From Streptomyces sp. NBC_01231 (GTDB lineage Bacteria; Actinomycetota; Actinomycetes; Streptomycetales; Streptomycetaceae), in the NCBI GenBank assembly GCA_035999765.1, contig CP108521.1, forward strand, positions 10,540,001 to 10,604,000: a stretch of DNA of 64,000 nucleotides, written 5' to 3'. The first letter of the stretch is position 1; each line of letters begins with the position of its first letter. Under the pieces are notes generated by a model. It saw only the letters and a program-made list of their open reading frames with translations. It had not been told where the DNA came from and made no database searches. This document shows, one piece after another, positions 7,696-15,768 of the stretch. The position numbers and the translations under genes were made by a program.

Positions 7696-8576
7696 ACGCG
7701 CCGCGCCCCGCCGAACGGGAAGAACGACCGAGCGCGCCGCGCCCCGCCGAACGGGAAGAACGACCGAGCGCGCCGCGCCCCGCCGAACGGGAAGAACGAC
7801 CGAGCGCGCCGCGCCCCGCCGGTGAACTGTTCTCGCTGGAGGGCAGGACCGCCATCGTCACCGGTGCGTCCGCGGGGCTCGGCGCCCGGTTCGCGAGCGT
7901 CCTCGCGCAGGCCGGCGCCACCGTGTTCGCCGCCGCCCGCCGCATCGACCGGCTGAAGGAACTCGCCGACTCCGACGCGCGCATCCACCCGGTCGCCTGC
8001 GACGTCGCACTGGAGGCGGACCGTACGAGGCTCACCGAGACGGCGCTGACCACCACCGGTCGCATCGACATCCTCGTCAACAACGCCGCGACCTCGGGCG
8101 AGACCCGTGCCGAGGACGAGTCCCCGGATGCCTTCACCGACGTCCTCGGCGTCAACCTCACCGCGCCGTTCCATCTGGCCCGGCTGACAGCCGAGGCCCC
8201 GGCCCCGGCGAGCGGCGGCAGGAGCATCATCAACGTCTCCTCCATCCTCGGCCTGGTCTCGGCCGCACCCCTCGGAGGGGCGAGCTACTCCGCGTCCAAG
8301 GCCGGCCTCATCGGCCTCACCCGCGAGCTGGCCGGACAGTGGGGCCGTAGCGGGACACGCGTCAACGCACTCGCCCCGGGCTGGTTCCGCACCGAGATGA
8401 CCGAGGACCTCTTCGGCGACGAGCGCTCCAGCCGCTGGGTCGAACGCAACACCCTGCTGCACCGCGGAGGCGACGGCCACGAACTCGACGGCGCGCTGCT
8501 GTTCCTCGCCTCGGACGCCTCCTCGTACTGCACCGGACAGGTCCTGACCGTCGACGGCGGATGGACCGCGCGGTGA
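7692..8576 (+). CDS. short-chain dehydrogenase/reductase with a repetitive N-terminal extension
   Basis: SDR of 294 aa. After an N-terminal tail, TGASAGLG (about residues 56-63), NNAAT, a Ser in NVSS and YSASK (catalytic Tyr-Lys, about 198-202) show a complete active site. The first ~44 residues are absent from ordinary SDRs and consist of 3.5 copies of a 12-residue unit (APRPAEREERPS), rich in charge and proline and probably disordered. The GTG start overlaps the previous stop by GTGA. A start after the repeats is possible, but no better ribosome site is visible. Confidence 0.83.
   Translation: MNAPRPAEREERPSAPRPAEREERPSAPRPAEREERPSAPRPAGELFSLEGRTAIVTGASAGLGARFASVLAQAGATVFAAARRIDRLKELADSDARIHPVACDVALEADRTRLTETALTTTGRIDILVNNAATSGETRAEDESPDAFTDVLGVNLTAPFHLARLTAEAPAPASGGRSIINVSSILGLVSAAPLGGASYSASKAGLIGLTRELAGQWGRSGTRVNALAPGWFRTEMTEDLFGDERSSRWVERNTLLHRGGDGHELDGALLFLASDASSYCTGQVLTVDGGWTAR
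7698..7820 (+). repeat. 36-nt in-frame tandem repeat, about 3.4 copies
   Basis: Units start at 7698, 7734 and 7770, with a partial copy from 7806. They are essentially identical over 36 nt (12 codons) and encode the N-terminal tail of the SDR. Near-identity of the copies implies recent expansion. The 36-nt period keeps the frame. Confidence 0.93.
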
Positions 8577-9439
8577 CGGGCGCCGGATCGGGTGCGGGGA
8601 ACCAGGCGACGGCGGATGTCCGCCCGCGTGCAGCGGATCGCGCCGCGAGCGTCGGCGTCGAGATCCAGGACGACGGCCTCGCCCGCGTCACGCTGCGCCG
8701 GAGCCAGGCGGGCAACGCCATCGACCTCGCGACGGCGCGCGGGCTCCTCGACGCGGCACGGGCCTGCGAACGGGCGTCCGTACGGGCCGTGCTGCTCACC
8801 GGTGAGGGGAAGTCCTTCTGCGTCGGCGGCGACCTCAGGGAGTTCTCCCGGCTGACCGGTGAGGCCCTGGAGAAACACCTCGTCGCGGTGACCGACGCAC
8901 TGCACGACGCCCTGCGCACGTTCGCCTCGATCGACGCGCCCATGGTGGCCGCAGTCCAGGGAGCCGTCGCCGGCGCGGGCATCGGCCTCGCCGCGGCCGC
9001 CGATGTGACACTCGCGGCCGACGACGTCACCTTCACCGCCGCGTACACCGGTATCGGCTACTCGCCGGACGCCGGCGTGAGCTGGCAGCTGCCCCGCCTC
9101 GTCGGACCCAAGCGGGCCGTGGAGCTGCTGCTGACGAACCGCCGTGTACCGGCGGCGGAGGCCGCCACGATGGGTCTGGTGAGCCGTGTCGTCCCGTCCG
9201 GCGAACTGGCCGCCGAGGCCGAGCGGACCGCCGAGGCCCTGCGCCGCGGCCCCACCTCCGCCTTCGGCGCCACCCGCCGCCTCGTCGCCTCCGGTCAGAC
9301 GACGGATCTCGCCCGGCATCTCGACGACGAGGCCGGTGCGCTCGCCGCCGCGGCCGCCTCGGACGAGGGCCGCGAGGGCGTCGCCGCGTTCCTCGACAAG
9401 AGGGCGCCCGACTTCACGCGCATCCCGTCCAGGCCCTGA
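8573..9439 (+). CDS. enoyl-CoA hydratase/isomerase family protein
   Basis: Crotonase-fold protein of 288 aa. GKSFCVGGDLREF (about residues 82-94) and GAVAGAGIGLAAAADV (about 129-144) form the oxyanion hole. The second segment carries Ile where hydratases usually have a catalytic Glu, and TGIGYSPDAG follows, close to isomerase-type members. It could isomerise or hydrate the enoyl-CoA produced upstream. The GTG start overlaps the SDR stop by GTGA. A Gly/Ala-rich N-terminal stretch of ~25 residues precedes the domain. The short direct repeat GATCACTCAAC occurs twice right after the stop. Confidence 0.85.
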   Translation: MTGAGSGAGNQATADVRPRAADRAASVGVEIQDDGLARVTLRRSQAGNAIDLATARGLLDAARACERASVRAVLLTGEGKSFCVGGDLREFSRLTGEALEKHLVAVTDALHDALRTFASIDAPMVAAVQGAVAGAGIGLAAAADVTLAADDVTFTAAYTGIGYSPDAGVSWQLPRLVGPKRAVELLLTNRRVPAAEAATMGLVSRVVPSGELAAEAERTAEALRRGPTSAFGATRRLVASGQTTDLARHLDDEAGALAAAAASDEGREGVAAFLDKRAPDFTRIPSRP

Positions 9440-9486
9440 TCACTCAACGATCACTCAACTCGTCCTCCGAACCAAGGGAGCCCACC

Positions 9487-10635
9487 GTGTCGGAAGCATT
9501 CATCGTCGGGGCCGTCCGTACCCCGGTCGGCCGCCGCAAGGGCACGCTCAGCGGCGTGCACCCGGCCGATCTCGGCGCTCATGTGCTGCGGGCCCTGCTG
9601 GAACGCACGGGAGCCGACCCGGACGCGGTCGACGACGTGTATTTCGGCTGTGTCAGTCAGATCGGGGCTCAGACCGGAAACATCGCCCGCACCTCCTGGC
9701 TGTCGGCGGGGCTTCCCCAGCACGTACCCGGAACCACCATCGACCGTCAGTGTGGCTCCTCCCAGCAGGCCGTGCACTTCGCCGCCCAGGCGGTCGGCTC
9801 CGGCGCCGCCGACCTTGTGGTCGCGGGCGGGGTGGAGGTCATGAGCCTGGTGCCGATAGCCAGCCCCATGTTCGTCGGGGAACAGGCGGGGATGGGCAGT
9901 CCCTTCGCGGGGAACGGCTGGCGCGAGCACTTCGGGGACCAGGAGGTCTCGCAGTTCCGTGGCGCCGAGCTGATCGCCGAGAAGTGGGGTGTCTCCCGCG
10001 AGGACATGGAGGGGTTCGCGCTCACCAGCCACCAGCGGGCCCTCGCCGCGCAGGCCGGCGGAGCCTTCGACGAGGAGATCACCCCGGCCTTCGGCCTCGC
10101 CGCCGACGAGGGCCCACGCGCCGACACCACGCTCGAGAAGATGGCGGGACTGAAGACTCTCACCGAGGACGGGCGGCTGACTGCCGCCGTCGCCAGCCAG
10201 ATCTCCGACGGCGCCGCCGCCCTGCTCATCGCCTCCGCGGACGCGGTCCGCCGCCACGGTCTGACCCCCCTCGCCCGCCTGCACACCATGGCGGTGGTCG
10301 GCTCCGACCCGATCCACATGCTGACCGGCCCGATCCCGGCCACCGAGAAGGTCCTGGACAGGGCGGGCCTGTCCATCGACGACATCGACCTGGTCGAGAT
10401 CAACGAGGCCTTCGCCTCCGTCGTCCTGGCCTGGCAGAAGGAGATCGGCGCCGCCGAGGAGCGGGTGAACGCCTTCGGCGGGGCGATCGCGCTCGGGCAT
10501 CCGCTCGGCGCCACGGGCGCCCGACTGATGACCACGCTCGTCCACCAGCTGCGCCGGACCGGTGGGCGCTACGGTCTGCAGACGATGTGCGAGGGCGGCG
10601 GGATGGCCAACGCGACCGTGCTCGAACGCGTTTGA
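9487..10635 (+). CDS. acetyl-CoA acetyltransferase/3-ketoacyl-CoA thiolase
   Basis: Bona fide thiolase of 382 aa for the last, CoA-dependent C-C cleavage of the pathway. The nucleophilic Cys lies in DRQCGSSQQA (about residues 84-93), the catalytic His in GGAIALGHPLGATG (about 333-346), and the second Cys in CEGGGMANA near the C-terminus. This complete set contrasts with the altered thiolase-like protein at 2140. The GTG start follows AAGGGAG. It is the last gene of the plus-strand operon before the TetR regulator. Confidence 0.92.
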   Translation: MSEAFIVGAVRTPVGRRKGTLSGVHPADLGAHVLRALLERTGADPDAVDDVYFGCVSQIGAQTGNIARTSWLSAGLPQHVPGTTIDRQCGSSQQAVHFAAQAVGSGAADLVVAGGVEVMSLVPIASPMFVGEQAGMGSPFAGNGWREHFGDQEVSQFRGAELIAEKWGVSREDMEGFALTSHQRALAAQAGGAFDEEITPAFGLAADEGPRADTTLEKMAGLKTLTEDGRLTAAVASQISDGAAALLIASADAVRRHGLTPLARLHTMAVVGSDPIHMLTGPIPATEKVLDRAGLSIDDIDLVEINEAFASVVLAWQKEIGAAEERVNAFGGAIALGHPLGATGARLMTTLVHQLRRTGGRYGLQTMCEGGGMANATVLERV

Positions 10636-10652
10636 CCGGATCCGATTGGCAA

Positions 10653-10668
10653 CTGAGTTCAGCTTGGG
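10653..10668. promoter_or_regulatory. operator candidate B, upstream of the TetR gene
   Basis: CTGAGTTCAGCTTGGG matches operator A at 12 of 16 positions in the same orientation. It lies about 50 nt before the TetR start, fitting autoregulation. Confidence 0.5.
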
Positions 10669-10716
10669 TTTACTCTCGGGTACGGACACGGTGGGTGACG
10701 GCCATGGAGAGGCAGC

Positions 10717-11337
10717 ATGACGAGGATCGTTGAACCGGAGGCGGGACCGCGGTCCAAGCGCGCGGCCATTCTCACGGCCGCGGTGGACTGTTTCGGCGAG
10801 ACCGGCTTCGAGGCCACCAAGTGGTCGACGGTGGCGGAGCGCGTCGGCATCGGGCAGACGGCCCTCTACCACTACTTCGAGTCGAAGACCCACTGCCTGC
10901 TCACCATCATGCGGCTTGAACTGCAGCGCTCCCACGACCGGTTCGTGGAGGCGACGAAGGACGCCGCGGATCCCGTCGAGGCGCTGCGGGCCGCGGTCCG
11001 TGCGGCCTACGAGGTGTCCCCGCAGGAGGTCCTGCAGATGCGCATTCTGCAGAGCCACATGGATCTGTTGTCCGGTTCGCGCAGGTCCAAGCGCGAGGAG
11101 GACGAGCGGGTCGCGGCCCGCCAGCTGGTCCAGGTCGTCGAACGGGACTGGACGAACCTGCTGGTCAAGGGCATGTCCCAGGGCTCCTTCCCGCTGCGTG
11201 ACGCACAGCTGCTCGGTGCGAGTGTGCTCGGGCTGATCGTCAGCGTGTGGCGGTGGTACCGGCCGTCGGGACCGACCCCGCTCTCGGAGGTCAGCGAGCT
11301 GATCGAGGGCGCCTGCGTCCGGATGGTCGCCTCCTGA
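10717..11337 (+). CDS. TetR-family transcriptional regulator of the catabolic locus
   Basis: TetR regulator of 206 aa. The N-terminal helix-turn-helix runs over about residues 11-57 (ILTAAVDCFGETGFEAT, then VGIGQTALYHYFESKTH). The rest is a helical ligand-binding domain without recognisable family-specific motifs. It sits between the beta-oxidation operon and the ABC/ligase operon, and a motif shared by their promoters also lies before it in weaker form. It is therefore the probable repressor of both units, most likely released by an acyl-CoA intermediate. A strong terminator hairpin follows. Confidence 0.9.
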   Translation: MTRIVEPEAGPRSKRAAILTAAVDCFGETGFEATKWSTVAERVGIGQTALYHYFESKTHCLLTIMRLELQRSHDRFVEATKDAADPVEALRAAVRAAYEVSPQEVLQMRILQSHMDLLSGSRRSKREEDERVAARQLVQVVERDWTNLLVKGMSQGSFPLRDAQLLGASVLGLIVSVWRWYRPSGPTPLSEVSELIEGACVRMVAS

Positions 11338-11361
11338 CGCGCTGAGCGGTCACCGCACCTC

Positions 11362-11396
11362 GCGGCCCTCCGACGGACACCCCGTCGGAGGGCCGC
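11362..11396 (+). terminator. terminator hairpin after the TetR gene
   Basis: Perfect 15-bp inverted repeat (GCGGCCCTCCGACGG and its complement) with loop ACACC, followed by TGTGTTTC. It lies 25 nt after the TetR stop and separates the two operons. Confidence 0.9.
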
Positions 11397-11522
11397 TGTG
11401 TTTCTCCGGCAGTGACCCGCAGTCACCCGCAGTGATCGATGGTGGTCGCGGGTGATCCTGGACGGTCGCGGTGATCGAGTACGTAACGAGCCATTGCCAG
11501 GGCTGTTTCCCCGGGATTAAAA

Positions 11523-11538
11523 TCCAAACTGAACTGAA
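11523..11538. promoter_or_regulatory. operator candidate C, upstream of the ABC lipoprotein gene
   Basis: TCCAAACTGAACTGAA is the exact reverse complement of operator A. It lies 45 nt before the TTG start and is followed by AACTCAGG, extending the resemblance. Confidence 0.65.
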
Positions 11539-11567
11539 CTTAACTCAGGTTGATCTGAGGAGGGGTC

Positions 11568-12758
11568 TTGCGACGACGCACGACACGCTCGCTCATCGCC
11601 GCAGCCATCGCCCTGCTCGCCCTGGCGGCGAGCGCCTGCGGCACCGGAGGCCCCGCGGCGCGGGACGACATCATCAGGATCGGCGCGTGGTACCCGCTCA
11701 CGGGAGCCCTCGCCTCGTTCGGCATCCCCGAGAGAGCCGGCGCCGACGCGTACTTCAAGTCGGTCAACGCCCGTGGCGGGATCAACGGACGCAAGATCGA
11801 CTGGGTCGTCAAGGACAACGCCTACGATCCGCAGCAGACCGTCCAGATCGCCCGACGGCTCGTCGACCAGGACGGGGTCGTGGCGATCGTCGCCACCAAC
11901 GGCACCGCCCAGTCCCAGGCGACCTTCCCCTTCGTACTCGAGCAGTCGAAGGTCCCCGTCCTGAACACCCTGGGCGGAGACGCGTCCTGGTACCAGCCGG
12001 CCCGCGACGGCCTGTTCGGCATCCAGACCCTCTACGAGGACCAGGCATCGGCGCTCGGGCAGTGGGCGGCGCGCGACGGGGCGAAGAAGGTGCTCGTCGT
12101 GCACAGCGACCCCGCGGCGTTCGTGAACGTCGCCAAGGAGATCGGCCCGGCCGCCCGCAAGACCGATCCGTCGGTCCGGGTCAAAAGCCTCTCGGTCAAG
12201 TTCCAGACCACCGACTACAGCCCGGTGATCAGCAAGGTGAAGCGTGAGAAACCCGACGCCGTCGTGGTGATCCTCGCCGCCGCCGAGGCCGCGGCCTACC
12301 TGAAGGAAGCCAAGCTGCAGGGGCTGGCGACACCCGTGTACGGCTATGCTCCGGTCGCGGCACAGTCCACCCTCACGCTCGCGGGCAAGGCGGCCGAAGG
12401 CGTCAAGGCGGTGCAGCTGGTGAAGTCACCCAACGATGACGACGACCCGGCCATCAAGGAGTTCCGCTCCGCGATGGCGAAGTACGAGCGCGGGCAGCCG
12501 GCCGACTTCATCACCCTGTGGGGCTGGGCCGCGGCCAAGGCGTTCGTCGAGATCGCCAAGACCATCGACGGCCCGGTCACCCCCCAGGCGCTGACCGCCG
12601 CGTACCAGAAGGCCCGAGCGGTCGACACCGGCGTCGCACCGGTCCTGAACTTCTCCGCGGGACATCACCTCGGCACCCGTGACGTACAGAAAGTCGTCGT
12701 CAGGGACGGCCGCTGGGAGTCACAGGGTGACTTCTTCACCCCGCCCGCCCGTGACTGA
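11568..12758 (+). CDS. ABC transporter substrate-binding lipoprotein, branched-chain amino acid (LivK) type
   Basis: Secreted solute-binding protein of 396 aa anchored as a lipoprotein. An RRRTTR charged start, a hydrophobic stretch and the lipobox LAASAC (Cys24) form the signal. The periplasmic-binding type I fold begins with IRIGAWYPLTGALASFG. This family carries branched-chain amino acids, amides or aromatic/aliphatic acids. No permease or ATPase genes lie nearby, so it must use components elsewhere or act as a sensor. The TTG start is set by GAGGAGG. Operator C links it to the acyl-CoA operon, suggesting that it captures the pathway substrate. Confidence 0.88.
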   Translation: MRRRTTRSLIAAAIALLALAASACGTGGPAARDDIIRIGAWYPLTGALASFGIPERAGADAYFKSVNARGGINGRKIDWVVKDNAYDPQQTVQIARRLVDQDGVVAIVATNGTAQSQATFPFVLEQSKVPVLNTLGGDASWYQPARDGLFGIQTLYEDQASALGQWAARDGAKKVLVVHSDPAAFVNVAKEIGPAARKTDPSVRVKSLSVKFQTTDYSPVISKVKREKPDAVVVILAAAEAAAYLKEAKLQGLATPVYGYAPVAAQSTLTLAGKAAEGVKAVQLVKSPNDDDDPAIKEFRSAMAKYERGQPADFITLWGWAAAKAFVEIAKTIDGPVTPQALTAAYQKARAVDTGVAPVLNFSAGHHLGTRDVQKVVVRDGRWESQGDFFTPPARD

Positions 12759-12824
12759 ATCCCCGATCGCGACTGATCCCGCCCGCGACTGAAACCAGCC
12801 ATTCCCAGCATGGAGAGGACTCCC

Positions 12825-13184
12825 ATGGCCGGCGTAATCCCCGACTACATGGCCCGTATGGACAGTGACGACCCCCGTCAGGCCCTCGAACTCCTCGTGC
12901 CGGACTTCCGATACCTGATCGCCCTGCCCGGCCGCGAGGCGACGGGAACGTCCAGGGACGACTTCGCCGCCTACATCGCCGGCCGCAACGCCGTCGAGAG
13001 GGGACACGAAATCCTCCGGTACAGCTCCGACGGCGATCTCGAGACCGTGTACGGAGTGGTCACCGAGTCCGGGAAGGCCGTCGGCTCCTTCCTGTCGGCC
13101 GCCGTCGTCACACCCGACGGGCGCATGGCGCGCTACCAGTCGTACTTCAGCACCACCTACGACCTCATCGACCGGCCGGACTAG
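12825..13184 (+). CDS. SnoaL-like/NTF2-fold protein 1
   Basis: Small cytoplasmic alpha+beta-barrel protein of 119 aa of the NTF2/SnoaL type, with MDSDDPRQALELLVPDFRYLIALPG at its N-terminus (helix then first strand). Family members are isomerases, cyclases or dehydratases with a pocket for hydrophobic ligands. In steroid-degradation loci such proteins act as ring isomerases or hydratase partners. A GGAGAGGA ribosome site precedes the ATG. A second SnoaL-like gene follows 45 nt downstream, suggesting a heterodimer or successive steps. Confidence 0.7.
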   Translation: MAGVIPDYMARMDSDDPRQALELLVPDFRYLIALPGREATGTSRDDFAAYIAGRNAVERGHEILRYSSDGDLETVYGVVTESGKAVGSFLSAAVVTPDGRMARYQSYFSTTYDLIDRPD

Positions 13185-13229
13185 CCGTGCCCGACCCCGG
13201 CAGACACCCACAGATTCCTGGGAGCCGAT

Positions 13230-13616
13230 ATGACCGACACCTCCACGGACGCCGCCCCCGCCCCCTTCCTCACCGCCTGGTTCGACATCCTCGACAGTGA
13301 CGAACCGACCCGGATCCTCGACCTGATCAGCGACGACTTCACCCTCTCCATCCTGTTCTCCACCGGCGACGGCAACGCCACCGATTTCGCCGGGGACCGT
13401 GCCGCCCTCGTCGGCTATCTCGAACAGCGCGAGAAGGGCACCCGCACCCACCACCTCCTGTCCGCGACCACCCTCGGCCAGGACGAGCTCTTCCTCGGCG
13501 AGGTGCGGCGAGGGGGAGTGCCCGAGGCGAGCTTCGTCGCCGCGGGCCGGGTGGACGACCACGGACGCCTGCAGCGCCTGCTGATCGGCCGGTCGTCCGA
13601 GATCCGCTTCACCTGA
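13230..13616 (+). CDS. SnoaL-like/NTF2-fold protein 2
   Basis: NTF2-fold protein of 128 aa resembling its upstream neighbour (AWFDILDSDEPTRILDLISDDF against YMARMDSDDPRQALELLVPDF), so the pair probably arose by duplication. The region after residue 60 diverges more. The ATG is preceded by GGGAG. No catalytic residues can be assigned with confidence. Position in the operon implies action on the same substrate class as the CoA ligase and EthD protein. Confidence 0.68.
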   Translation: MTDTSTDAAPAPFLTAWFDILDSDEPTRILDLISDDFTLSILFSTGDGNATDFAGDRAALVGYLEQREKGTRTHHLLSATTLGQDELFLGEVRRGGVPEASFVAAGRVDDHGRLQRLLIGRSSEIRFT

Positions 13617-13682
13617 ACCCACACGACCGATTCAGCTGCACCCGCAAGCTCCGCTTCGACCGGACACCCACGGAGGACCGTC

Positions 13683-14003
13683 ATGTACAACCTCGTCCTG
13701 CTGGCCGCCAGGCCCCCGGAGTGGACGCACGAGCAGTTCATCGACTGGTGGCGGGGCGACCACGCGGAACTGACCTACCGCCTGCCCGGTCTTCGCGCCT
13801 GGCGGCACACCGAGATCGACCAGGCGCTGGAGCCCCGCTCGGAGGGCTGGGACGGGATCTCCGTGCTCAGCTTCGACTCCCCGCAGGACCTGAAGAAGGC
13901 CCTCGCCAGTCAGGAGTGGGCGGACGCGATCGCACAGGTCGGGGACATGAAGGGCCGCCGCATCGCGGTGATGGGGCACGAGGCGCAACTGTTCGGCGGC
14001 TGA
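13683..14003 (+). CDS. EthD-domain protein
   Basis: Protein of 106 aa matching the EthD/dimeric ferredoxin-like barrel fold. MYNLVLLAARPPEWTHEQFIDWW is the typical first strand and helix with a WW pair, and HAELTYRLPGLRAWRHTEID is the central His-containing segment. EthD proteins occur in ether, aromatic and polyketide pathways, often with an ill-defined accessory or decarboxylase-like role. GGAGG lies seven bases before the ATG. Its stop is followed by a 24-nt tandem repeat before the ligase gene. Confidence 0.8.
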   Translation: MYNLVLLAARPPEWTHEQFIDWWRGDHAELTYRLPGLRAWRHTEIDQALEPRSEGWDGISVLSFDSPQDLKKALASQEWADAIAQVGDMKGRRIAVMGHEAQLFGG

Positions 14004-14065
14004 GACCGCCGGACCGAGCGTCCTCCAGCCCCGCCGGCACGGCCAGGCGTCGGGCATGCACCGCG

Positions 14066-14143
14066 GCGTTCATCACAGAGTTCGCCACCGCGTTCATCAC
14101 AGAGTTCAGCACCGCGTTCATCACAGAGTTCTTCACGGAGTTC
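14066..14143 (+). repeat. 24-nt tandem repeat, three copies, between EthD and ligase genes
   Basis: Units containing GCGTTCATCACAGAGTTC start at 14066, 14090 and 14114, followed by a shortened copy. The array fills most of the 160-nt gap before the ligase start. There is no spacer variation of CRISPR type. Confidence 0.92.
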
Positions 14144-14166
14144 GGCCAGCGTAGCGAGGAAGCGGG

Positions 14167-15666
14167 ATGCGACAGGTAGTGCGGGAGTTCCAACAAAGGG
14201 CCGAGCAGGCGGACTTCGTCGCCGTCATCGACGACGAGGGCGGTCATACGGCGCGCGAGCTGCTCGCCGAGGCCGGCCGGCTCGCCGAGGCGATGTTCCC
14301 CGGCGGCGCGGGCGGCACCGTCATGCTCCAGGCCGACAACTCATGGCGTACCGTCGCCGGCTCCCTCGCCGTGGGACTGCGCGGCGGGGTTCTCGCGGTC
14401 GTCAACCGGCACACCACACACGCCGAGTTCGCCGCGGCCTACGAGGACATCCGCCCGGACGCGGTCGTCGCCGAGGCCTCGGCGAGCGACGAATGGGGGC
14501 TCCCCGAGCTGCTGCCGGGCCCGGTGGACACGGTGCTCGACGGCTGGACCTGCCGTGCCACGCCCGGTCCGCGTGAGGTGTCACGGTGGTCGGGAGGTGT
14601 CCTCATCGGGCTGACCTCCGGCTCGACCGGGCGGCCCAAGGGTGTGGTGCAGTCCGAGGAGGCCCTGCGCTACGCCGGCGTGAGCACGATCGACATCAAC
14701 GGCCTGGCCCCCGGCGACGCGGTGGCCGCGATCGTGCCGCTGTCGTCGACCGCCGCGTACTGCTTCGGCGTGTACCTCTCCCTCCTGCTGGGCGGCCCGC
14801 TCGTCCTGACGTCGAAGTGGGACCGGACCGTCGCCCTGCGGCGGATGGCCGAGACCGAGGTCCGCTGGACCATGTGCGTACCGACGATGGCGTTGCAGAT
14901 GGGGGCCGAGGCGGCCGGATCCGGTGTGCTGTCGGGAGTCCGCGCCATCACCGTGGGCGGCGGCCCCATGGACCGTGGCGCCCTGGCACGTGCCGAACAG
15001 TCACTGGGCACCAGGATCCTGCGCGTCTTCGGCATGTCGGAGTGCCTCGGTCACACCTCGCCCCGCCCCGACGACCCCGAGGAGATCAGGCTGGGAAGAG
15101 ACGGCCGCCCCTTCCCGGGCACGTACCTGCGCGCCCTGACCCCCGACGGCGCCGAAGCCGGACCGGGCGTCACCGGCCGGGCACAGGTCCGCGGCCCCTC
15201 CCTGTTCGTCGGCTACGCCCGCGACGGCCGGGTCGATCGGCCGGCGCTGACCGAGGACGGCTTCTTCCCGACCGGTGACCTGCTGCTGACCCATGAGGAC
15301 GGCACCGTCAGCATCATGGGCCGTGAGAAGGACATCATCATCCGCGGCGGCCGGAACATCGACATCACGGAGATCGAGCGGGCGGTCGCCGGGTACCCGC
15401 GGGTGGCCAGGGCCTGTGTCGCCGCGGTCCCGGACGAGGTGCTCGGCGAGCGCGTCGCGCTGCTGGTCGTCACCGAGGACGGACACGGCATCGACCTGGC
15501 CGAGGTGACCGGACACCTGGAGAACGTCGGACTGTCCAAGGCCAAGTGGCCCGAGTTCGTGTACGACGTCGAGGAGCTGCCCCAGACCAAGGTCGGCAAA
15601 CTCGACCGGAGCGGGGCCCGCGACCTCATCCACCGGCTACGAACGGGCACCCCCGGCTTGGCCTGA
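14167..15666 (+). CDS. AMP-forming acyl-CoA synthetase/ligase
   Basis: ANL-superfamily ligase of 499 aa that activates a carboxylic acid through an acyl-adenylate to its CoA thioester. The P-loop-like motif LTSGSTGRPKG (about residues 149-159), the GMSECLG segment (about 290-296), TGDLL (about 370) and the C-terminal catalytic Lys in TKVGKLDR are all present. It is shorter than FadD proteins and closest in layout to cyclohexanecarboxylate/medium-chain ligases. In this locus it would start the pathway by loading the imported acid onto CoA, which the enzymes of the first operon then degrade. Confidence 0.88.
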   Translation: MRQVVREFQQRAEQADFVAVIDDEGGHTARELLAEAGRLAEAMFPGGAGGTVMLQADNSWRTVAGSLAVGLRGGVLAVVNRHTTHAEFAAAYEDIRPDAVVAEASASDEWGLPELLPGPVDTVLDGWTCRATPGPREVSRWSGGVLIGLTSGSTGRPKGVVQSEEALRYAGVSTIDINGLAPGDAVAAIVPLSSTAAYCFGVYLSLLLGGPLVLTSKWDRTVALRRMAETEVRWTMCVPTMALQMGAEAAGSGVLSGVRAITVGGGPMDRGALARAEQSLGTRILRVFGMSECLGHTSPRPDDPEEIRLGRDGRPFPGTYLRALTPDGAEAGPGVTGRAQVRGPSLFVGYARDGRVDRPALTEDGFFPTGDLLLTHEDGTVSIMGREKDIIIRGGRNIDITEIERAVAGYPRVARACVAAVPDEVLGERVALLVVTEDGHGIDLAEVTGHLENVGLSKAKWPEFVYDVEELPQTKVGKLDRSGARDLIHRLRTGTPGLA

Positions 15667-15768
15667 GCAGAGGTCATCTGGCTTGATCAGAGGACGGACC
15701 CGGCGGGGTCGCACCCCCGCGCACCCCGCCGGGTCCGGTCGCCAGCGAAACAGAAGCATTGGAGAATC

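Noticed and set aside
9451..11058. 535-codon minus-strand frame
   Set aside because: Opposite the thiolase and TetR genes, which have complete active-site and HTH motifs.
12825..14003. Biosynthetic (polyketide) cluster suggested by SnoaL-like and EthD genes
   Set aside because: No polyketide synthase, acyl carrier or tailoring set; neighbours are beta-oxidation genes.
14066..14143. Possible CRISPR-like repeat
   Set aside because: Units are contiguous with a constant 24-nt period and no unique spacers; no cas genes nearby.
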